Of a DNA stretch of 6,332 bases, positions 1 to 4,953 are shown piece by piece. Location: NCBI GenBank assembly GCA_013002105.1, contig JABDKS010000230.1, forward strand, positions 1 through 6,332, given 5' to 3'. Source of the DNA: Pirellulaceae bacterium. GTDB taxonomy: Bacteria > Planctomycetota > Planctomycetia > Pirellulales > Pirellulaceae. How positions within the stretch are numbered: the stretch's first letter is position 1; each line of letters opens with the position of its first letter. The notes under the pieces are model-generated. The model did no database searches and was not told the DNA's origin. It worked only from the letters and a program-made list of their open reading frames with translations. The position numbers and the translations under genes are program-made.

Positions 1-123
1 TCGCAAAGTAGTGCGGAAGCAATGAACGGCGATGTGATGGTTGATGGTGGTTGTCTAGCATTGCACAATCGCGTCGAGGCCGTGATTTTATTGATTCGGC
101 TAAATCAGACGTTCGAATGGTAA
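1..123 (+). CDS. 3' end of a partial gene, possibly a short-chain dehydrogenase/reductase
   Basis: Frame 1 is open from the window edge to a TAA at 121-123, giving 40 residues. It includes NGDVMVDGGCLA, which resembles the C-terminal 'G...VDGG' segment that closes many classical SDR oxidoreductases (FabG-like, NAD(P)H-dependent). That resemblance is the only functional hint; no nucleotide-binding or catalytic motif lies within the window. About 23 residues follow the DGG, longer than the usual SDR tail, so the end may have been altered by a frameshift or by the adjacent repeat. The stop codon is the first three bases of the palindromic repeat that starts at 121. The gene would be convergent with the minus-strand gene ending at 511. 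A chance open frame is possible because only 120 coding bases are visible. Confidence 0.4.
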   Translation, partial: SQSSAEAMNGDVMVDGGCLALHNRVEAVILLIRLNQTFEW

Positions 124-136
124 CCCGAAGCGTCAG

Positions 137-260
137 TTTTGAAGTTGCGTTTTCGCGTGACGTATAGGTTTTTCATAACCCGACGCGTAAGCGAGGGACG
201 AGTCCATATCAGTTGTCCCTCGCTGACGCGTCGGGTTACGAGAAAAGCGCAACTTCAAAA
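137..260. mobile_element. MITE-like non-autonomous insertion with terminal inverted repeats and 8-bp target duplication
   Basis: This 124-bp segment starts TTTTGAAGTTGCG (137-149) and ends with the exact reverse complement CGCAACTTCAAAA (248-260). Similarity continues inward as TTTTCGCG against CTTTTCTCG, with one indel and one mismatch. It is flanked by direct 8-bp copies of AGCGTCAG at 129-136 and 261-268, as expected of a target-site duplication. The duplicated bases lie inside the arm of a 63-bp palindrome, and excision of the segment plus one duplicate rebuilds that palindrome. There is no coding capacity, so any transposase would have to act in trans. Terminal repeats with an 8-bp duplication suggest a DDE-type transposase. 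The family is not recognised. Confidence 0.7.
176..238. repeat. Intact 63-bp palindromic unit (long hairpin)
   Basis: The left arm 176-199 and right arm 215-238 are reverse complements at 23 of 24 positions; the single mismatch is T versus G near the middle. They are separated by a 15-nt loop (200-214). The architecture is like a REPIN, meaning two REP-type sequences in inverted orientation, but it is not shown to belong to a known REP family. It sits inside the 137-260 insertion, off-centre, with 39 nt to its left and 22 nt to its right. A transcript in either direction would form a very stable stem. Confidence 0.85.
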
Positions 261-315
261 AGCGTCAGCGAGGGACCCACCGTACTCCGTTGTCCCACGC
301 TAACGCGTCGGGTTA

Positions 316-510
316 CCAAAAAAATCACAGCCTCGTCGGGTTGCCTTCGCGATGTTTTCGTCGATCTAGAACCTATCGCGGTCGTCCGCACTGGATCATG
401 CAAAGAGATGAAACAGGCATGTCCTGGATCGGCGGATTCGCTCCATAGGACACCCACCAGTTTAGCAAGATCGCGACCGGTGCGATCGAATTGAGATTCT
501 GAGCGAACCG
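316..510. other. Non-coding spacer downstream of the minus-strand gene
   Basis: No convincing gene is seen. Reading from the minus-strand gene that stops at 511, a short perfect inverted repeat occurs at 469-487 (GATCGC, 7-nt loop, GCGATC), about 23 nt past the stop. It lacks a following T-run, so it is at best a weak mRNA 3'-end structure. A run of seven A residues on the plus strand lies at 318-324, next to the outer palindrome. The short open frames on both strands have no start context or recognisable protein character. Confidence 0.4.
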
Positions 511-2538
511 TTACAGTGGTAGCCAACCACTCGAGTCACGCTGGACCGGTTTGGGAGCGATGTATCGCGGTTGGGAATCACGCTCTCGTTGCCGCGACAG
601 GGTGGCTTCGCGAACGGGCACCGAGATTCTCGCCGACGCGTTATTTGCCTCGCCGTTGCCGCTGTCGAATCGATCTTGCCACATCGACGGTGCACTGGCT
701 TGCGGCAACTCGGGAGCCGAGAAAACCGGTTCACTTCGTTCCGTCTGATCGGTGCGATGACGGGGAAATGGGTTTTGATAAGACTCGGGAGCTTGGATCG
801 GTCGCAACGTGCTGAACCGAGGCGTGGAGTCGTCGGCGTCCAAGCCGTTGGGCTCTGGCAATAGCGGCTCCAACTGCGTTTGGCGGGGCGATTGAATGGT
901 CGATGACGTCGGTGCGTTCAATTCCGGCATGTTGTATCGGCGGGAGTCCCAGAACGAACTTTGCTCGACGTTGCCGCTGTCTTCGTCGACATCAGGTGTC
1001 ACGTCATCACGGAACAGGCCGTCGTAGTAGCTGTCGTTGTCGACATCCGGTCGAGCCGATTCGAGTCTTGGTTGGGGGACGTTTTGACGATCATTTGTCG
1101 CCGCTCCATTGCGTGGTCCGGTCAGTGGTGCGGTGTTTTGTTGGATGTACCCGGACGACGGTGCGGTCGACGGTATCGGCGTGACGTTGTAATCACTTGG
1201 CGATGTCGTTCCACCGACCTGTCCGATGATGTTGGGATTGCTTGCGGCACCACCTTGGGCGAATGGATTTGCGCCGTAAGGCGATGGACCGTAGGCGGGT
1301 TGTCCAATCGCTGGCTGCTGGATGGTTGCAACGTTTTGGCAGTTGGACGTGGATGGGGTCAGCGGTCCAATGGGCGTTACTGTGGTGCCAGGTCCACCAA
1401 GGAGCCCGCCGCCTTGAAAACTGTTGTATGGTGTTCGTTGCAGTTGTTGGACGTAGGACGAACAAGGTTGTTGGACCGTGACCGTCGTCCCCGACACGGG
1501 ATCGACCGTGGTGATTGGTCGATAGTAGGTGACCGGCGCGCGGTAGTAGGAACTGGTGTAATTGGTGCCCAACATCGAACTGAAAAAGCGAGCCAATCCG
1601 CCCAGTCGGGGTCGCGGTGCGTTAGGAAACAACGGGTCAACGGACGGTGCGACCGTCTGCACGCCTGCTTGCGGTGATGTCGTGATGACCGCCGGCTGAT
1701 TCGAGCCGTAACCGACTCGATAGGGCTGCGCGGTGGCGGCGAGATTGTTGGGGTAAATGTTGCCTGTCCCGTAGAACGGGTTGGAAGCCGTGTTGGCACC
1801 GCGCAAAACGCCCGCCAATGGAACTTCGCCGCCCGTGTTGCGACCGGCAAACGGCAGGGACCGACCCAGCCCGATATTCGGTGTTCCAAACGCGGGAGCT
1901 GGCAATGTGGTTGCAGGTGGCAAAACCGGTTGCCTCGCTGCTGCGGCCCCGAGGAACGGCCGGTAGGCAGTATTCATGTTTGGCTGAAGTGTCACACCGC
2001 TTTGGATCATGCTGCTGCCGGCTGGTGTAAGCCCCGATGGTGCCAAGGTGGAGCCGGTCGTGGCGGTGCCACCGATCGTGATCGGGCTGCCAAGTGGCGC
2101 CGCGGTTCCGCTGGTCGGCAATCGATAAGCAGTTTGAGGTGCGCCGGGAGCCATCACCACCGGGTTGCCCGAGTAAACCGATCGATTGTCGTAAGTCTGC
2201 ATCTGCGCCTGATAAGTCGGCGCGGGATAGGTTTGCGCCGGATAGGATCCTGCAACCGCGATTGTCCCCTGTTGGGGTGCAGCGGTGGTCACGGTGGGAA
2301 GCGGACTGATCGGCGCAGCGGGTGCGTAACCGGCAGCGTAGGGCGAGTATCCTGCGGCAGGTTGCGCATAGCCAGCAGTCGGCTGGGCGTAAGTCGCGGT
2401 ATAAGGCGTGTAGCCCGCGGCGTACGGGTTTGCCGTTCGACCGAACAACCAATCACAAAATCCCGCTTCGGCCTGATTGGCCGAAACGATGATGGTCGCG
2501 AATAAAAGAAAGATAAACGAAAGGCGTCGGGTCGACAT
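511..2538 (-). CDS. Secreted Tyr/Pro/Gln-rich low-complexity protein, planctomycete type, function unknown
   Basis: The product is a 675-aa exported protein of unknown role. Residues 1-25 form a Sec signal peptide (MSTRR, a hydrophobic run, then AEA before Gly26). A short FCDWLFGR motif follows at 27-34. Residues 37-76 are degenerate tandem Y-A-x-G-Y/Y-A-Q-P repeats. A long Pro/Ala/Thr/Gly/Gln-rich stretch leads to the best-ordered island, residues 311-374 (LGGLARFF, TNYTSSYYRAPVTYYRP, DPVSGTTVTVQQPCSSY). The island resembles a segment I recall from other planctomycete secreted proteins. Residues about 497-527 are acidic, and the tail is Arg/Pro-rich, ending SGWLPL. An in-frame GTG lies 13 codons upstream at 2577, but ATG 2538 is preferred because it places the signal peptide at the N-terminus. 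No strong Shine-Dalgarno is seen. No enzyme motif is present; a wall, matrix or surface structural role is inference only. Confidence 0.85.
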   Translation of the reverse strand: MSTRRLSFIFLLFATIIVSANQAEAGFCDWLFGRTANPYAAGYTPYTATYAQPTAGYAQPAAGYSPYAAGYAPAAPISPLPTVTTAAPQQGTIAVAGSYPAQTYPAPTYQAQMQTYDNRSVYSGNPVVMAPGAPQTAYRLPTSGTAAPLGSPITIGGTATTGSTLAPSGLTPAGSSMIQSGVTLQPNMNTAYRPFLGAAAARQPVLPPATTLPAPAFGTPNIGLGRSLPFAGRNTGGEVPLAGVLRGANTASNPFYGTGNIYPNNLAATAQPYRVGYGSNQPAVITTSPQAGVQTVAPSVDPLFPNAPRPRLGGLARFFSSMLGTNYTSSYYRAPVTYYRPITTVDPVSGTTVTVQQPCSSYVQQLQRTPYNSFQGGGLLGGPGTTVTPIGPLTPSTSNCQNVATIQQPAIGQPAYGPSPYGANPFAQGGAASNPNIIGQVGGTTSPSDYNVTPIPSTAPSSGYIQQNTAPLTGPRNGAATNDRQNVPQPRLESARPDVDNDSYYDGLFRDDVTPDVDEDSGNVEQSSFWDSRRYNMPELNAPTSSTIQSPRQTQLEPLLPEPNGLDADDSTPRFSTLRPIQAPESYQNPFPRHRTDQTERSEPVFSAPELPQASAPSMWQDRFDSGNGEANNASARISVPVREATLSRQRERDSQPRYIAPKPVQRDSSGWLPL
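2311..2430 (-). repeat. Degenerate tandem coding repeats (Tyr-Ala-Gly-Tyr / Tyr-Ala-Gln-Pro)
   Basis: These bases encode residues 37-76 of the low-complexity secreted protein. The peptide cycles through blocks such as AAGYTPY, TATYAQP, TAGYAQP, AAGYSPY and AAGYAP. On the plus strand this appears as recurring GCGTA and GGCGTA-type words. The blocks are diverged, so the array is not a perfect microsatellite, but copy number could vary between strains by slippage. Repeating Tyr-Gly-Pro motifs are typical of extracellular structural segments; the role here is not known. Confidence 0.6.
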
Positions 2539-2867
2539 CGATCCGTGTTCCGTGCAGGAGTGTGTTTCACGGCGCACCGCATGATGCGCGTACCCATGGC
2601 GGAGGGTTCCGCTAGAGTTCCGTTGTAAATTGACGCCGAAACAAGCGGCCGGTCAACGAAACTTGAGGCAACGAGTCATCGTTGGAAAGCTTTTTGGTTA
2701 CTCTGGAATCGGATGTAACGGTCATGCCGATTCTCTGTGCTGCCGGTAGGCCTGGCCTGGACAGTGCTGCGTGACCGATGCGCCAGCAAAACCGCTACGG
2801 TTACCGCCTCTGGCGTGAAACAAACGCCGGTTTTTGACACCCGTTGCTGCGTCGCGGAACCCGTTCG
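2539..2867. other. Intergenic region between two minus-strand genes
   Basis: This 329-bp gap should hold the promoter of the low-complexity gene and the 3' end of the crystallin-like gene. A TTGACC hexamer (minus strand, 2656-2651) is the best -35-like word, but no -10 hexamer sits at proper spacing, so no promoter is called. A small hairpin at 2790-2802 (AACCG, 3-nt loop, CGGTT on the minus strand) runs into a few T residues and could weakly end the upstream transcript. A better intrinsic-terminator shape at 2810-2835 points the other way. No small gene is supported. Confidence 0.4.
2810..2835 (+). terminator. Possible plus-strand intrinsic terminator
   Basis: CTGGCGT (2810-2816) pairs with ACGCCGG (2824-2830), including one G-T wobble, around a 7-nt loop. 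Five T residues follow at 2831-2835. This is the shape of a rho-independent terminator for plus-strand transcription. No plus-strand gene lies upstream, so its use is uncertain. It could stop antisense transcripts before they enter the crystallin-like gene, or it could be chance. Confidence 0.25.
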
Positions 2868-3296
2868 CTATTGGCGTCGGCTGAGTTCGGTCGGTCGCGT
2901 CTGATTGGGACGCAACCGGCTCAGATCGGGGATTTGATCGCCGACGCGCAGCCGCATCGAGGCACCTTGGAAATGCGAGTTCTCATACAGCAGGACTTCG
3001 TCGGAGCCGTCGCCGTTCTCGCCCTTGGCACCTTCGATGGCGACGACTTTGAGGGCGGAAAAGGAGTCATTCCACGACTCAAGAGGGTGCGTCTCAGGAT
3101 TCTGTGTTGGTGACTTCTGCGTTCGAGAATCTTGTAGGCCGTCAACAACGTTCAGCAACAGCGCGTAGTTTCCCTTCCCTGGCTTCTGAGCCAATGAGCC
3201 AACTAGCTCGACGCTGCGGCCTCGGAAACCGCGATGCTCGTAAGCGATCACGCGGACGTTCGCGCCGACCCTGGCGGAGGATATGCGATCATCCCA
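2868..3296 (-). other. Beta-gamma-crystallin-like region within the LHEWGTFT protein
   Basis: This covers residues 512-653. Two half-motifs can be read: WDDRISSARV followed by YEHRGFRGRSVEL, and WNDSFSALKV followed by YENSHFQGASMRLRVGDQIPDL. In microbial beta-gamma-crystallins each Greek key is normally completed by a WND/DxxSS strand, usually with calcium bound between paired motifs. Here the last Greek key has no following WNDxxSS before the stop, and the second calcium motif ends in Ala (NDSFSA) instead of Ser. An acidic insert (EGAKGENGDGSDE, 599-611) separates the second pair. Calcium binding is plausible for the first site and uncertain for the second. Confidence 0.7.
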
Positions 3297-4829
3297 GGTG
3301 GACGTCTTGTGTGGCGGCATCCTGATCCGCTCGGCGGTGCCTAGGACCGCTGGTTTGTCTGGCATGTCCCGAATCGGGTGCCAGTGCTGAACGGTCAGGG
3401 TGTCGCCGCCGACCATCCAGCGTTCGGCGCGGTCGTCGTCGTAACGGATTTCGACAAAGCCATCTTTCACAGTCGCGGTTCCCGCTGCGCTGCGTGCCGA
3501 CTGCGTCACGGTAGCGGTACCGTCGGCGTGGATCTGCGTGGTCTGCACCACACCGTTGGCAAACACGACCGTCCATTTACCCACGGGCAAGGTGATCGAG
3601 GTCGTAGGGCCGGTTCCTACCGGCCGCCCCTGCACAATTGACCGCTGGGAACCGGCCGTACGTTTGATCTGTCGAACTCGAGCGTCATAGGCGGGAAAGA
3701 ACCGATCGTTTCTCCAGCGGTTGGTCATTTCGCGCCCGTCGGCGGCGGCAAAGCCGGCGACCAGTTTCGCTTCGAAGGACGGTCTGAGAATCTCCGAGCG
3801 GCCGACGATGACGCGTTCGGTTTGTTTCGGTTCCGGTGAAACCTGTAACGGGAGCACACGATCGACCTGGGCGCGGGGAACGATCCAGAACACACGCAGC
3901 CCGGGCGTCTCGAAATAACTTGCCCACCAGGTTTGCAGCATCGCATCGGCTTCTTTACGAAACAGTCCGGCGTCCATCAGCATTTTGACACCGTCGGCGT
4001 AGAGCTCTTGTTTCCAGTCGGCATTGTAGGGTTGCGAATCAAGATTCACCGACGACGATGTCGTGCCTGGTCGGAGCGGTCCGCGTACTGACCAGCGAGC
4101 CTGCCGGTTTTCGTTCAAATCAAAAACGAGCCACTGAGGTACAGCGTGCTTGCCAGTATTGCTGGCGACCAGCTGTGTATCGGTCGCGGTGAAAGTCACC
4201 GGCAATTCCATGCGGCCCAGGCCGCGATAGAACAGGTATTTTTCTGTTTCGTTTTGTGCATTGGTGACGAGGGCGGAATCGGGATAGCGTGGATAAAGCC
4301 AGCAGGGCAATTCACCACTTCGAAACACTCGCTGGGCCGCATCGTCGGTGGCCGGTTCCACAAGAACATTCCACCGGATCGATCCATCGCGCGGCTGATT
4401 GAAATCGAGTTGACCCGCGGGCGCGGGTGCTTCGCCACCGCTGCGTTGCGGAAACCACTGACCGATACTGCCGCCACGGAATCCAACATCGACTTGCGCG
4501 TCGAAGGATTCGTCGGTGTAGAAGTACAGCACGGGGGTTTCCAGCCGCACGTTGACGCCAACAAACTGCCGCGCCGGATCAATGGCGCGTCCTTTGGTAA
4601 AACGCTGCTCGGGCACCCCGGCCCGTTGGAGTTTGGGAGTGTCATCGAGTTCATAAACAAACTCGGGCAGTGGTGCGTCCTCCAGATGGACGCCGTCAAG
4701 ATGAGTCCCGTCCGAACCGATCACCGCAGTGAACGTGCCCCATTCGTGCAGCACGTATTCCTGGGCCGAAGCCTGCGAAAGTATCCCGGTCAGTACGACA
4801 ATCGCAGCAGAGAGTAATGGTGTTTTCAT
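2868..4829 (-). CDS. Secreted LHEWGTFT-type protein with C-terminal beta-gamma-crystallin-like region
   Basis: The product is a 653-aa exported protein of unknown function. Residues 1-22 are a signal peptide (MKTPLLSAAIVVLTG..., cleavage after ASA). The mature protein begins with LHEWGTFT (27-34) and carries RLETPVLYFY (95-104), marks of an uncharacterised family I associate with planctomycetes and other bacteria with large genomes. Residues about 412-486 (GKWTVVFANG, HADGTATV, RYDDDRAERW, VQHWHP) look like a small beta-rich, lipocalin-like module. From about 510 the sequence is beta-gamma-crystallin-like: WDDRISS (512-518) fits the D/N-D/N-x-x-S-S calcium-binding pattern, and YEHRGFRG (530-537) is a Greek-key signature. 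WNDSFSA (586-592) and YENSHFQG (615-622) repeat the scheme. ATG 4829 is chosen for its signal peptide; ATG 4838, three codons upstream, and a longer frame to 4919 are alternatives. The gene follows the molybdoenzyme after 124 bp and may share its transcript. Confidence 0.87.
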   Translation of the reverse strand: MKTPLLSAAIVVLTGILSQASAQEYVLHEWGTFTAVIGSDGTHLDGVHLEDAPLPEFVYELDDTPKLQRAGVPEQRFTKGRAIDPARQFVGVNVRLETPVLYFYTDESFDAQVDVGFRGGSIGQWFPQRSGGEAPAPAGQLDFNQPRDGSIRWNVLVEPATDDAAQRVFRSGELPCWLYPRYPDSALVTNAQNETEKYLFYRGLGRMELPVTFTATDTQLVASNTGKHAVPQWLVFDLNENRQARWSVRGPLRPGTTSSSVNLDSQPYNADWKQELYADGVKMLMDAGLFRKEADAMLQTWWASYFETPGLRVFWIVPRAQVDRVLPLQVSPEPKQTERVIVGRSEILRPSFEAKLVAGFAAADGREMTNRWRNDRFFPAYDARVRQIKRTAGSQRSIVQGRPVGTGPTTSITLPVGKWTVVFANGVVQTTQIHADGTATVTQSARSAAGTATVKDGFVEIRYDDDRAERWMVGGDTLTVQHWHPIRDMPDKPAVLGTAERIRMPPHKTSTWDDRISSARVGANVRVIAYEHRGFRGRSVELVGSLAQKPGKGNYALLLNVVDGLQDSRTQKSPTQNPETHPLESWNDSFSALKVVAIEGAKGENGDGSDEVLLYENSHFQGASMRLRVGDQIPDLSRLRPNQTRPTELSRRQ

Positions 4830-4953
4830 GCACGTCATTTTACCGGTCGAATCGGTCGCGAAGGACGATCGTTCAGACGCTTCGCCGGTAAAGACAGGTT
4901 TCTTACAAGTCACTGACAATTCAATGAGTCGTCGCGGTGAAACCCGTCCTCTT
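4830..4953. promoter_or_regulatory. Spacer with inverted repeat next to the start of the crystallin-like gene
   Basis: The 124-bp spacer contains TACCGG at 4841-4846 and CCGGTA at 4885-4890. Nested inside are GCGAAG and CTTCGC, which can extend the stem if a bulge is allowed, and the 8-bp palindrome ACGATCGT. On the minus-strand transcript the proximal arm ends 2 nt before the alternative ATG at 4838, so folding could hide the start region. No good Shine-Dalgarno and no confident promoter hexamers are seen. A regulatory role is inference; the imperfect stem may be chance. Confidence 0.25.

Larger units (their letters stand above)
121..315. repeat. Nested palindromic repeat cluster (63-bp unit interrupted by a copy-bearing insertion)
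   Basis: The region holds two copies of a 63-bp palindromic unit, each built as a 24-nt arm, a 15-nt loop and a 24-nt complementary arm. The outer copy is split: its left arm is 121-136 plus 269-276, its loop is 277-291 and its right arm is 292-315. The arms pair at 21 of 24 positions. The inner copy is intact at 176-238. The arm begins TAACCCGA and ends GCGAGGGAC. Removing 137-268 restores a continuous outer unit of exactly the same length as the inner one. The cluster lies between convergent reading frames, where long hairpins could act as mRNA ends or terminators, but no T-run follows either hairpin. No coding sequence is supported here. Confidence 0.85.

Noticed and set aside
121..315. 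CRISPR array
   Set aside because: Repeats are palindromic units in nested inverted arrangement, not regularly spaced direct repeats with unique spacers, and no cas gene is present.
121..315. Rho-independent terminator pair between convergent genes
   Set aside because: The stems are strong but no T-run follows either hairpin in either direction; the A/T run at 318-324 lies on the wrong side. The insertion history explains the structure better.
213..526. Small open frames of 93 and 96 aa over the repeat cluster and spacer
   Set aside because: They run through the palindromic repeat and non-coding spacer, lack ribosome-binding sites and show no protein character.
961..1677. 238-aa plus-strand open frame opposite the low-complexity secreted protein gene
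   Set aside because: It is rich in Arg, Cys and Trp with no domain or signal character. It is antisense to a well-supported gene with a signal peptide and reads as the complement of its Pro/Thr/Gln codons.
1637..2452. 271-aa minus-strand frame overlapping the low-complexity gene
   Set aside because: It is an alternative frame of the same strand, Arg/Ser/His-rich, and lacks the signal peptide and motif logic of the chosen frame.
2651..2656. TTGACC -35-like promoter element for the low-complexity gene
   Set aside because: No -10 hexamer at 16-19 bp spacing; the nearest TACAAC is 23 bp away, so a promoter call is not justified.
4146..4817. 223-aa plus-strand frame opposite the LHEWGTFT region
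   Set aside because: It is antisense to the conserved N-terminal part of the exported protein, with no start context or family resemblance.
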